Assembly: GCA_963931865.1 (NCBI GenBank)
Contig: OZ007515.1
Coordinates: 2,446,511-2,510,510 of the forward strand
Direction of reading: 5' to 3'
From: Axinella damicornis
Lineage: Eukaryota; Porifera; Demospongiae; Axinellida; Axinellidae
Length of the DNA stretch: 64,000 bases
Shown here: piece after piece, positions 54,346 to 63,661 of the stretch
Numbering within the stretch: the stretch's first letter is position 1
Layout: every line of letters starts with the position of its first letter
Notes under the pieces: model-generated
What the model was told of the DNA's origin: nothing
The model's input: the letters and a program-made list of their open reading frames with translations, nothing else
Databases searched by the model: none
Program-made: the position numbers and the translations under genes

Positions 54346-56171
54346 ACACACACACGCATATATGCACACACACACACACCTCCACATCTCACACACTCAC
54401 ACAGGGAAGTTCTTCCTTCTTGACCCCTCCCTGGAAAGTGCTGAGACAACTGAGAAAGTAGGAGAGGAGGAAGCGTTCCCTCTCCCTCTCCCCTCCGCCT
54501 ACCTTGGCGTGTTCATGGGCAGTGGAGGAAAACACATCAAATCACTTTGCAAAAAGCACAACGTGAAGGTAGAAACCTCACAGGGTCATGGGGCTTACAA
54601 GTATTGCCACAGAGGCTTCTAGACTTGGAGACAGAATCTGCAGCAAATCACATGGGCACTAAAGATGTGCGGTTGAAATTATGTGTGCGTCTGCCAGTAA
54701 TGTGCTCCCAGGCCTCTCTCGTTTGATAGGAGCAGACTTTCAGCCTGGGACCATTCCACTGACGAATCTGATAAGCAAGCTTAATTTGGTGGTATGCAGC
54801 ACTCTGCAATGACCAATGATAGTAGTACAAGTCAGGTAGACTCCGGGTAAAACCTCCTTGGATTTATCCTCCATTGCAGGTCCACCTAGGAGAGAGAGAC
54901 AACCAGTCCAGATGTCATCGTATCTCTGGCTCCACAGTGAGAGTGACGGTGAGTAGCCAGGGAGGTGATGTGACCGGATTCAAGGCAGCACTGCAGAAGA
55001 GGGTGGAGGAGGTCACGAAGAAGAAGGAGGAACACCAGAAGAATGTAAGCTACAGTGTATATCCATCATGCTCGGTAGTCATGGTGACAGGTGGCTGCAT
55101 TCAGCAGCCTTCAATTGAGACTGAGTACATTAATCGGAAGCTGTCCGGTGCTGACACTCATGTAAACAAGGTTAGTTCTCATATCTGCACTACACAATGC
55201 GCAGGTTGAATACTATTGGAAGCACAAGATGGAGCGGGATCGAAAGAGGTGGCAGGGTCGACTGGACAGTGGGAGGAAGGGCCCTGGTAGAGCCTACCAC
55301 GATCCCAAGGAGGCAGCTCAAAGAGAGTTTGAGAAGAAGCAGCAGCACCCCAAGCCAAAGTGAGGGTACTCCACTCTTGACGATAATTAGGCAGCATACC
55401 AGGCATTGCCAGCTTTGGCCTATGAGACGGGAACATACATTGAGTTTCTGCGGAGTGGCAATGTTCAAAATGCAGCTGGATCACCATTTAAGTCTTCTTG
55501 CAGCAATCTCATTTCTAGTCAGAGAGACACCTTACCTGAGCTTCCCACTACACTGTTATCGGGTGGGAAGGAGAGCTAGAGTGCCGTATAAGGGTACTGA
55601 AACATAGATTTTTTGATGCACTCCAAAGCTACATGGTTATAAGACTGTTGTGCTAGATTCGGCTTCGATGTGTGTAGGATTATCAAATAGACTAACATAT
55701 ACTTGTAGAGAAAATATGGATATAGCTACTGACAATTATTCACTGTTCCCTTCTGCAGGGGTTCTGAGAGCAAGTCCTCGTTTGCTGCTCTCTCCGACGG
55801 CCACTGTCTCCACTGCATGGCTCCCTACGCAGCTGGGCAGATGCAGGAGGGGGCATGCAACTACCACAGTGGGTTCCTAGGTGAGCCCTTCATTGCAATG
55901 ATCACATGTAGTGCATGCCGTGATACCACAAGTGAAAAACTATGGAGGAGGCCTTGGAGTTTTAGTGATCAGCCAAGCAAAGCTTATTTCTGTGTGTCTG
56001 TCTGAAGTCGTGAACCATTCCTTCATGCACACTCTCACATCTGCACTCACAGTTGCCATCAAGCCAGGAAAACAGAAGGGGTTCAAGTGGACTTGTTGCA
56101 ACAAGAGAACAGTTGCCCAGCACCCCACACATGAACTACACAGAAAAACTGGGTACAATATTTACACTTAA
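53262..56171 (+). CDS. KH-domain protein with CHORD-like zinc-binding C-terminus (7 exons, about 354 aa)
   Basis: Exons: 53262-53391, 53984-54193, 54405-54568, 54880-55044, 55205-55359, 55759-55880, 56053-56171 (TAA). Intron 2 uses a GC donor (CAGAG|GCAAGT), the usual minor GC-AG form; others are GT-AG. Residues of about 1-45 contain CPYHHKRWRGG and CAC, possibly metal-binding. A KH-like fold is indicated at about 145-215 by LGVFMGSGGKHIKSLCKKHN and a following strand-helix pattern. A basic, helical linker (EEVTKKKEEHQKN, KHKMERDRKRWQ) follows. The C-terminus has HCLHCMAPY, EGACNYHSGFLG and GFKWTCCNKRTVAQHPTHELH, a C..C, C.YH.G, W.CC, H...H layout like CHORD zinc domains. RNA binding is inferred from the KH motif. 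Exon 5 could instead end at the TGA at 55361-55363. A further exon may exist at 56856-56974, but phases do not match exon 7. I do not recognise an orthologue. Confidence 0.65.
54299..54358. repeat. Poly-C (33 nt) plus (CA)n tract
   Basis: C run at 54299-54331 followed by CA repeats, leading towards the exon 3 acceptor of the KH gene at 54404. Confidence 0.9.
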
Positions 56172-57332
56172 GATAGAAGCAGGCTGATCGTAGTAGATTT
56201 CCTGCATTGCAAACCAGACCTCCTGCAGTCGTTGGCAGCTGAAAATCAGCTGTGTCTGGTTTACAAGCCTAGGAAGTGGCTATTGGTCAGGCATGAATAT
56301 GTTGGGCTCTGAAACGCTCTATGGTGGTTTAGCTCACATACTTTTCAGTTCACGGTTTGGTCGAAGTCTGGTAATGAATGGTGTCCCACAATCGGTAATT
56401 CACTCTGGCAAACTTAAACCCTAACCCTTCCGTACTGCAAGCGACGAAAGCTAGGAACGAGGCTAACCCTAGCTTCCTCCTGAACCTAATCTCGTGTCTT
56501 GCATGTGTAGTCCAATTACAAGACCAGTAGCCACTTCGTATGGCCTGCACATTCTGTACCAGGTGATTGATCACAGGAGTATAATGCATACGCAGACCTC
56601 TCAACTCTCACGATCCCACCGTGAGACTCACGATTTCAGCCCTACTCTCACGGTCTCACGGTGATGTCCTCGTTTCTCACGGTCTGCTGATCAACTAAAG
56701 TTCAAAGTTCTGTGATGACATCATTTCTCACGGTCTGCGTATCAACTAAAGTTGCGTATCAACTAAAGTTCAACGTTCTAGTTCTGTGCACATGCGCACG
56801 TCAGCTCATATGAGGTGGTCAGTAGAGTGATTCTGAAGGGGAGGAATTGGCTCAGGGCACGTGCAGGACTCTGATGACAGTAGTGAGCACCAGCAGCAGT
56901 CCCCTCCCAGGCCGAAGACGTCCAAGAAACTCACAGGGGCAGCTACTTACAGGACCAAGTTCAACTCTATTTGGGTATCTCACTATAGAGTTCTTTTTGA
57001 AGTTGAGAGGTCTGCATACGGATATGACTGAGGCTAATTTGTGTGGTACTACTTTGTGTTAGTAGCTAGCTACGTGCTTTTGTTGTGTTCTTACATGCAG
57101 GTGCAGCACTGGCCGGCATGTTTGGAGGGCAGGGAAACCAGTGAAGGGGAAGGCACCAGTGGCCAAGGGCACTGATAGCTCGGACTTCTACGTTCATTGA
57201 TGTTATATACATGCAATCTCATGCCTTTATGACGACATAATTGAAAGGGGGTGGGGCTGTAAATAGTGAGTCTATCAGAGTCCAATTCCCATTCCATGGT
57301 GCGGAATACGGACTGAAATCTATGGATGGAGG
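56172..57332. other. Mostly non-coding, one exon-like segment
   Basis: The stretch 56856-56974 reads as a plausible coding exon (frame containing HVQDSDDSSEHQQQSPPRPK then TSKKLTGAATYRTKFNSIW), bounded by CTCAG and GTATCT. It could be a 3' exon of the KH gene under a different exon 7 junction, or part of another transcript. A right end of the TAGCCTCG family lies at about 56432-56467. Confidence 0.35.
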
Positions 57333-57374
57333 ACTAGCGGCTAGAGACAGGAATAAAATTAATTAGTGAACTTT
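57333..57374 (-). repeat. Inverted 42-bp copy of the WDR25 start-proximal sequence
   Basis: Reverse-complementing these 42 bases gives a sequence matching 62633-62674 at 41 of 42 positions (core TTATTCCTGTCTCTAGCCGC). The latter ends one base before the WDR25 start codon. Confidence 0.9.
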
Positions 57375-57407
57375 GAACCTACGCGCTAGCCGCATTGCGC
57401 GCGCGCA

Positions 57408-57926
57408 ATGCCGCAGCATCGCATATGCGCATGGCTAGTTGGAAATAATGGCTGGTGCAGGCTTACAGAACTCAATACTTGCTTCGCAAATTCCGTGTTG
57501 CAGTGCATTTTCCACACTCCAGTGTGGGATCATTACGCCTCGAAACTACTACACCGTGAGTTTAGCAGCTAGCTACATGCATATGCAAGCATCATGCAGT
57601 TGTGCATATTAATTATTATTTGCATGAAAAAATGATCAATAACACAGGTCACACAAGAGGGAATGAGTTCTGGCTCCTGAGTACATTACACAGTCTTGGA
57701 ATTCAGTGCCAACAGCATCCATGTGTAGCTCCTGTAGCTCCAAAGCAGCTGTACAAAGGCCTGAAATGTAAGACAGAAGTGCACTATAAGACTAAGTTTT
57801 AATTTATTCATGCATGATGTACAATTTCTGCTCTCAGCAATACTACCAGCATGGATACCAGGAAGCCAACAGGATGCCCACGAGTTTCTGCTACGATTCT
57901 TGATCAAGAGTTTTCAAGAGGATTGA
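57408..57926 (+). pseudogene. Truncated ubiquitin-specific protease (USP), N-terminal half of catalytic core
   Basis: Exons 57408-57555, 57648-57767 and 57838-57926 join in phase and give 118 codons. The Cys box is visible as LNTCFANSVLQCIFHTP (catalytic Cys codon 57480-57482). The expected GxxNxGNTC lead-in is altered (ELNTC), and the QQDAHEFLLRFL motif follows in exon 3. These are the first two USP family blocks. Translation then stops (QED, TGA 57924-57926), and the later Cys4 zinc motif and catalytic His box are not found downstream, so no complete peptidase can be made from this window. A possible donor (GAG|GTGGGT) lies just after the stop, suggesting that the stop arose by mutation near the exon end. 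The ATG at 57408 is the only in-frame start nearby. Confidence 0.6.
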
Positions 57927-58990
57927 GGTGGGTGTAGCACTGTAGCTATATAGTGTAGCACAAACATTTTTGCTCCGCCTATTCTCTGCCCGCACTTCTG
58001 AGTTGACTGACAAGTCTATCTTCTGGGAGTATTAATTGTATGGATTTCTGATAATATATATCCCTTATGGAGCAACAACTGAACATAGTAGAACTATTCA
58101 AACAGGTAATTGTTTTTTTGGGGGGTCGCACACTAGATGTAGTGTAACAAGTATCATAGTGTGCATACAGCAAAATTCAATGGACTACAGTTGAACTTTG
58201 ACACTGGGTAATGCTCTCCAATAGATCCACCAATATAGGAGGGACAGTTAGAGTTCACAGATAGCCTTCTGTAGCACAAGTATGGCTAATGCACTGGCTG
58301 TAGTATAGGGGAGCATGTGGAGAGGTTGCTACCACATTTGCAACTTATTCCCAGCATACAGCTATGGGCAGCATGTACAAGAACAGCCACAGGGATTTCC
58401 ATCAATACCACAGGTAAATACAATGTGACGGTGAGAGCCACACCAGCTAAACGTCTTCCCCATGTTTGGGCCCCAATAATAAGATCAAGAAAAAGGATGC
58501 GCAATGGAGGGGGGGGGGGGGGGGTGTCGTTGGTCCCCAACCCTCACCCAAACTACATGCAGCTGTGAAACTGAGGGTTTGAAGACAAACACAAAGGTGG
58601 ATGTACAAGGTTACCATGGTGATATGGTGCACACACAACCACAGACATGCTCGACAACAAGAAAACAGCTGATGACAACATCACCCAGGCTGTGGCAAGA
58701 TGAGAAAAGTGTAAAATCAAAAACACTAATGGGGCCCAAATAAGGAAGGACATTTATATCACTCATCAGTGACCAGGGGCCAGCATACAGCTCCAGCTAA
58801 TGAAAGGTCTCACCAGGACATGTTAAGGGTGGGGACCCCTTACAGTATCTTGCAACGCTCACTGCGTACCAACACCACATTAAGCGATAAACATTTTGTG
58901 GGATGGGGCCCTACCTTCCCAATGGGGCCCCAAGGGGGCCCCTCCCCTGGGCCCTGACCAATGGGGCCCTATCAATGGGCGGCCCATACC
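57927..58990. other. Non-coding or undetermined
   Basis: No exon could be supported. A phase-open stretch at about 58308-58412 ends at a GTAAAT donor-like site but has no motif. A 16-nt G run lies at 58509-58524, and a GGGGCCC-rich segment at about 58900-58985. Confidence 0.35.
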
Positions 58991-59317
58991 CACCCCTTCC
59001 TGAACCAACATGTCAGTGCATTGTGGCGACCAGGCATCCTACATACAGTCAAAGCTGTGAAACAAGAGGCCAAGACCACAGTGGAAGCGACAGAGAGGGT
59101 CATGTGCCACGTACAAGGAGATAGCAAAGCTCTTCTCCAGAAGGCCAGGAAAGCCAAGAAGAGGTTCAAGGAAACCTTCAAAGGCCAAGGGCACATGACC
59201 CTGGAGGAGGCATTTGCAGCAGCCAATGGCGAACTGCAGTCTATAATACAGATACATGCCAACAAATTCAACTGTCTGGCCTGTAACAAACTTGTATCCA
59301 TAGGTCTACGTGACTAA
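58991..59317 (+). CDS. Unknown helical ORF upstream of the paired ORFs
   Basis: An open frame ends at TAA (59315-59317). Its later part is Lys/Ala/Glu-rich and strongly helical (KALLQKARKAKKRFKETF, LEEAFAAANGELQSIIQI), then has a short C..C (FNCLACNKL). No family recognised. Start uncertain. It precedes the unknown pair at 59344 and 60575 and may belong to the same locus or element. Confidence 0.35.
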   Translation, partial: HPFLNQHVSALWRPGILHTVKAVKQEAKTTVEATERVMCHVQGDSKALLQKARKAKKRFKETFKGQGHMTLEEAFAAANGELQSIIQIHANKFNCLACNKLVSIGLRD

Positions 59318-59343
59318 ACATTTTTCTGTTATTTTTGGGGGCG

Positions 59344-59960
59344 AACATGGAGGACAAGTACAAAAAGACCATATTACAACTGCAGCAGTACCTCAGCAAT
59401 AGGGGTGGAGATGAGCAGACGGATGATGGGAGCAGCCCCAAGCACATGGGTGTCTATATAAGTGGGAATATCATGGTGGCTATAGTGTGCCCCAACCAAG
59501 GAGTTGCAGGACCTTGTGTCAGGCTTGCTGGAGATGACAGCCCTCGATATGGGCCCACCAGGAACTACATTGGCAGGCGTGCAGGCTGGAATAAGCATGT
59601 TCAAGGAGGGGAATGTATACAAGATTGCATTCGAGCAGAGGTACATTGCAGAGGCAGTTTACCAAGCTGAAGGCATTGCAAAAGGACCTTGCAGAGCACC
59701 ACAGCGTGCCATCCCGAGACCCTGCAATGAAACTGATCCAGGTGGATAAGGAGAAAGGCGGAATAACCCTACAGGCAGCTAGGGATGGCATAGAGCATGA
59801 TGTGTGCGGTATGGTGTCACTTAGTGAGCTGGTGGAAAGCAATGATGATACCATGATGGATGATGGTGGGAACATGGCAACGTGGTGCCTGAGGAAGCCC
59901 AAGGATGACAATGTGGAAGTGTGTGGGCTCGTGATCTTTGGATACCACAAGGAAATGTGA
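59344..59960 (+). pseudogene. Unknown protein, first member of a paralogous pair, frame-damaged
   Basis: Coding-like sequence begins MEDKYKKTILQLQQYLSN at the ATG at 59347. It continues after a frame change (LQDLVSGLLEMTALDMG, ISMFKEGNVYKIAFEQRYIA) and, after a second change near 59660, as LKALQKDLAEHHSVPSRDP to VCGLVIFGYHKEM (stop before 59961). Its C-terminal third resembles the ORF at 60575-61069: HSVPSRDPAMK versus HSSRDPALMTV, and EVCGLVIFGYH versus DVCGVITYGHG. Two frame shifts mean either a pseudogene, sequencing errors, or small introns that I could not define. Function unknown. Confidence 0.4.
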
Positions 59961-60024
59961 ACAAAAGTTACAGAACAAGAGTATATGCATGCATGAGTAT
60001 GTATAGATGTCTTGTTAGTCATAG

Positions 60025-60111
60025 TCATTTGGCTAGTAGGTGACATGAAAGGCAACCATAGGATGCGTGTTCATCAGCAAGCCTCTGCAGAGCCACTCTG
60101 GCATCATGAAC

Positions 60112-60149
<38 letters not shown>

Positions 60150-60460
60150 AACGCAGTATGGATGGCACCAAGCCTTCGCAAAAGATCACTCGCCACACCA
60201 TAAATATCCATATCGTAGAGCAAGTGGTTCTGGAAAGTGCACAGAATATGAGCTATATTGGCAGCAGGGTGCATTGCACAAGCCTCGTCCCACAACAGCC
60301 TGATGGCAGCAAACTTGCTGTCTGTATCCAACCAGGCAGCACGCCACACCTTGTGCTTAATGGCCCAGACATCAGTAGTCTCCTCATAGTTCTCCAACTC
60401 CTCTTTGAGAGCCCTGCACAGAGCAGTGGCAAAAGCCTGCAGTTTGAGTGTCATGATCAT
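60025..60460 (-). pseudogene. Unknown helical ORF split by a poly-G/C tract
   Basis: On the minus strand the frame starts at 60460 (MIMTLKLQAFATALCRALKE) and includes DSKFAAIRLLWDEACAMHP and DIYGVASDLLRRLGAIHTAF. It then meets a 34-nt G run (C run on plus, 60115-60148). Beyond the run, a different frame continues as coding-like TVHDARVALQRLADEHASYG to a stop at 60025. The run length is not certain in any assembly, so the two parts may be one gene whose frame depends on the homopolymer. No known domain. Confidence 0.35.
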
Positions 60461-60574
60461 GTGATGTTAGTTAGCTAGGTATGACGACTCCATTTGAAGG
60501 CAGTAAGACAGTCTGGGTGTTGACCCAGAAAGGCACTGGTAGTATGGCGTTTGTGATGGTCCCTAAAATACTAG

Positions 60575-61069
60575 ATGGACGACAAGTTTGAGTCTGAATT
60601 GAATGAAGCTGTTGCCTGGAGGACCTTGAACAAAGCTAACCTTGGCGTCCTGGGGGATGGGGAGTTCACCAGGCTGACTGCCAATGTCCATGACCTGTAT
60701 GTCAGGGTTTCTACTGTTTCAACTTCGAGGGGCCACATGGTGGCAAGGAAGCATGTTGGCACCTCCTTGAGAACATATAAAAAGCAGCCAGAGCACAAGC
60801 ACAGCTCCAGAGACCCCGCCCTTATGACAGTTGAGTTTGGCATTAATGGAGCTGAACGTGGCATGGTGATTAGACCAAATGCGCCATTTGGAGTCGACGG
60901 ACCACTGAGCTTCAGGATGGCCGTAGTGGACGTGATAGGGGAGCCTGTGGTCAATGATGAACCCCAGAAGACCTACTTCAACACTAGGCATCGCCCCCCC
61001 AAAGGACATTACATTGGCCCAAATGATGTGTGTGGGGTGATAACATATGGGCATGGGTTTGTTTTGTAA
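60575..61069 (+). CDS. Unknown protein, second member of a paralogous pair (164 aa)
   Basis: An intact ATG-to-TAA frame begins MDDKFESELNEAVAWRTL and contains TSRGHMVARKHVGTSLRTYK, HSSRDPALMTVEFGINGAE, FGVDGPLSFRMAVVDVIG and NDVCGVITYGHGFVL. The last part aligns with the damaged ORF at 59344-59960 (SRDPA block and VCG-I-F/Y-G block), so the two are probably ancient paralogues. Mixed alpha/beta character, no signal peptide or TM segment. It lies 68 bases before the first exon of the PHD-finger gene. I do not recognise the family; a transposon- or virus-derived gene is possible. Confidence 0.45.
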   Translation: MDDKFESELNEAVAWRTLNKANLGVLGDGEFTRLTANVHDLYVRVSTVSTSRGHMVARKHVGTSLRTYKKQPEHKHSSRDPALMTVEFGINGAERGMVIRPNAPFGVDGPLSFRMAVVDVIGEPVVNDEPQKTYFNTRHRPPKGHYIGPNDVCGVITYGHGFVL

Positions 61070-61136
61070 CGATCATGTATAGTATTATGTACCTTGTTCA
61101 CACTGCACAGGAATGCTGCTCTGATTCTGCGATCAG

Positions 61137-62208
61137 GATGTTGTCGACAGAGTGGCAGGAGGAGGCCAGCTTGTAGAAGAGACTGAGGTGGAGGCACAGC
61201 CTGACTGTATTCCGGACGAAGTTGTGGACAATGATATTTTGTCCCTTGCACAATTCTTTACAGCCAGTGGCTGGAACCTAGTACAACAGGCAGGTAAGTA
61301 CAGTAATGTGAATTGAATAGCTAAACAGGTTTTTGATATGTGGCAATTGCACTTGTTTGGTAGTGCAAGCAAAGGAGGAGGAGTGGAAATGCGGGGCGTG
61401 TGATGATGTCACAACAAAGATCAACATGATCATGTGCGATATGTAGCCTCGTTCCCAGGCCGTCTGCCGCTTCGTTTTTATGTGACCTTTGAACCCTTAT
61501 CAGATAAGCTGGCAGAAGGCTTGGTACCACTCCTACGTCATTTACAAGCAAAGTGGACACGATTGTGACGTAGGTGGACACGATTTCATGTAAAATGGCG
61601 GTGTGCCAGAAGTTCAACGGGCTAACGGCAGGTTTCCTAGCGAGTTATTGTTGGCTTTTACACTACCGTGGTGGACCACTGGAGGTGTCAGGTATGGTTC
61701 TCCTTGTTGTACGGTTGTAGTAGCCTAGGTAACTACAATAGCTTAACTCTACAGTAGTTTACCAAGCACTTGGTACGCCTGAGTAGTCAAACGTTAGTGC
61801 ATGCTGTATTCCCGTTAGCGCTGAGTTGGCATCAAGTTCCTGTCTTCGTGGTATCAATATAAACTCGAAAGCGTACGTGTAGTCGAGTTGCTTCATAACC
61901 GTGTCCACTTTGCTTGTAAATGACGTAGGAGTGGTACCAGGCCTTCTGCCAGCTTATCTGACAAGGGTTCAAAGGTCACATATGCGAATAAAAACGAGCG
62001 GCAGACAGCCTGGGAATGAGGCTATGTGATAGGTGGTTTCACTGGTAAGTGTTTGTATGAATAAGTACGATCTACTGGTAAATTTGAACATGCTCACCAC
62101 CTCAGGTCATGTGTAAACCTATCAGCAGAACCCTCAGGAAACAGGTTTTGTTTCACTTGCCTACCTCAGATAAAGCGAAAATTACTTTTCATGAGCTATA
62201 TAAGGTAG
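61137..62208 (+). CDS. PHD-finger protein C-terminus, exon interrupted by a MITE
   Basis: Visible exons: 61137-61293 (acidic, ending FFTASGWNLVQQAG), 61364 to 61442/61443, then after the MITE to 62044, and 62106-62208 (TAG). Donors GTAAGT at 61294 and 62045 and acceptors TAG (61363) and CAG (62105) are consensus and phase-matched. The joined frame has WKCGACDD, MIMCDM, CDRWFHWSCVNL and FCFTCL: the Cys4-His-Cys3 layout of a PHD zinc finger. Such fingers typically read histone tails, and they also occur in transposon proteins. The exon is split at its CDxCD motif by the 581-bp element at 61444-62024, which brings a TAG stop unless removed. The 3' end lies inside a second MITE. The 5' part of the gene was not identified; it could include the ORF at 60575. 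Confidence 0.6.
61444..62024. mobile_element. TAGCCTCG-family MITE inside a PHD-finger exon
   Basis: Inverse termini run for about 120 bp on each side, starting TAGCCTCGTTCCCAGGC at the left and ending GCCTGGGAATGAGGCTA at the right. They include TATCAGATAAGCTGGCAGAA and its mirror TTCTGCCAGCTTATCTGAC. This is the longest member of the family in the window. No target-site duplication is visible at this site. Confidence 0.9.
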
Positions 62209-62440
62209 GGCGGGGTAATTCGGGCCACGGGGTAATTCGGGCCACTTCAACTTCAGGTCAACGGTAACTAAAAACGGACAGACTTTAGGCAAACTTCTGG
62301 CCGTGTATATCCAGGGACTCAACCTGCCTACAACTCACTAGAAGCAAGAATAAAAAGGATGCTTCTTTCCTGTTGCAACGTTGAAGTGGCCCGAATTACC
62401 CCGTATTATACCGTGGCCCGAATTACCCCGCCCTACCTTA
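62201..62440. mobile_element. MITE with TAAGGTAGGGCGGGG ends (240 bp)
   Basis: Inverse ends TAAGGTAGGGCGGGGTAATT and AATTACCCCGCCCTACCTTA, with an inner repeat of GGGGTAATTCGGGCCACTTC and its mirror. The left end supplies the last codon and stop of the PHD-finger gene. Confidence 0.85.
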
Positions 62441-62632
62441 CCAATTCTATGCTACTAGATATACCCACCTCTGTATCATGCTACTATATACTCACCTCTG
62501 TAATATCCGAGGGTTCATATCACCGTTTGCATACAATGCATGTTTTTGACCATGCACGACTCCATTTGCAGGCAGCATGATGACAAAACCACGGTCCATG
62601 TAGTCAGTTTGGAACCGCGGCGCGAAAAGGGT

Positions 62633-62674
62633 AAAGTTCACTAATTTATTTTATTCCTGTCTCTAGCCGCTAGT
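62633..62674 (+). promoter_or_regulatory. WDR25 start-proximal element (copy of inverted 42-mer)
   Basis: Contains a pyrimidine tract and CTCTAG acceptor-like end just before the WDR25 ATG, so it may be the end of a 5'-leader intron or a core promoter. The other copy is inverted at 57333-57374. Confidence 0.5.
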
Positions 62675-62675
62675 G

Positions 62676-63661
62676 ATGGAGGCACTTGCTGCGTACTGTG
62701 GGAGCAGTGATTCCGAGGGTGAGGAAGGTACGCTAGACCCAGATCGCAGCAGTGGGACGTCGAAGAAATCATTTCCTTCTACCTGTGATGCAGAGAAAGA
62801 CCGCTACGATTTGAAAAGCAGTAGCAAGGGGAGATCACAACCAAGCGTCCATCAATCCCATCTTCACGAGACCCCCGATCAGCCTCTGGACTTGAGTAAC
62901 CTTAGGGGATATGTTTCGAAAAGAAAGCGCCACCTGGATGGCGGTCATGGTGTACAAACAGAGTCAAATGCAGCTGCTGTATCCACAGAATTACAAACCG
63001 TGTCCCAGTATTTCTCTCAACTTGCAAGCAGCTGCAAAAGAATGAAGCAAGGAACTAAAATCCCCAGAACCTGTTCAGGCACGTTCAGAGGACACTCCAG
63101 ACCTGTCCTAAGTTTAGAGTGGCATCCCAACGACTCACGCTTACTCTTGTCTGCATCCCTTGATGGGATGCTGAAACTGTGGGACGCTACTGAGCGAAAA
63201 TCATGTATTGCTACGTATGGTTTCCATGAAGGGGCAGTTCGTGATGTGGAGTGGGTGTCCAGTAATACTGCTGTCAGTGGTGGGTTTGATACCAATGCTG
63301 TGTACTCGGATATAGAGAGGGGTAGAACAGTTCTTGCTTTGAAGCACAAGGGATTTGTTACAGCAGTTAAGGTACACCCAGGAGACAGCAATGTGATCAT
63401 AACTGGTGACTCAAGGACAAACATCCAAACTTGGGACCTCCGCAGTGGTGAAAAGGTTGCCCAGTACATTGGAGCGGGAGGGAAGATCCTTGACATCGTG
63501 TTTTTGCAAAGTAAGAAACAGTTTGCAGCGTCATCAGACATTGTGAGGAAGAATGCGTCCAATCAGGCACTGAGCGTGTGGGATATATCTTCTACTGTCC
63601 TCGTATCAAACCAAGTCTACTTGGAGCCATTCACCTGCCCCTGCCTAAGGGTTCACCCTAC
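62676..63661 (+). CDS. WDR25: WD repeat-containing protein 25 (partial, 3' end in gap)
   Basis: Start ATG at 62676 (MEALAAYCGSSDSEGEEG; the acidic start resembles vertebrate WDR25, which also begins with an AYxxSDSE-type sequence). The GTG two bases before is not a start. An unstructured N-terminal region of about 140 residues is followed by WD40 repeats: FRGHSRPVLSLEWHPNDSRL...KLWDA, GFHEGAVRDVEW, GFVTAVKVHPGDSN...IQTWDLRSG and ALSVWDISS. The segment SNQVYLEPFTCPCLRVHP is characteristic of the WDR25 / PRP17-like subgroup. The frame is continuous for 328 codons with no intron and then enters the N gap; the remaining C-terminal repeats are not visible. PRP17-type proteins act in splicing, but the role of WDR25 itself is not established. 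Confidence 0.85.

Noticed and set aside
57091..57297. Minus-strand gene starting CACCATGG at 57297
   Set aside because: Good start context, but the 68-codon frame has no motif and no phase-matched continuation was found.
59613..59960. ORF from the internal ATG at 59613 as the true start of the unknown protein
   Set aside because: Coding-like sequence clearly extends upstream in another frame, so this ATG is only a consequence of the frame change.
62673..62675. GTG start one codon before the WDR25 ATG
   Set aside because: Only an artefact of bacterial-type start rules; ATG at 62676 is the natural start.
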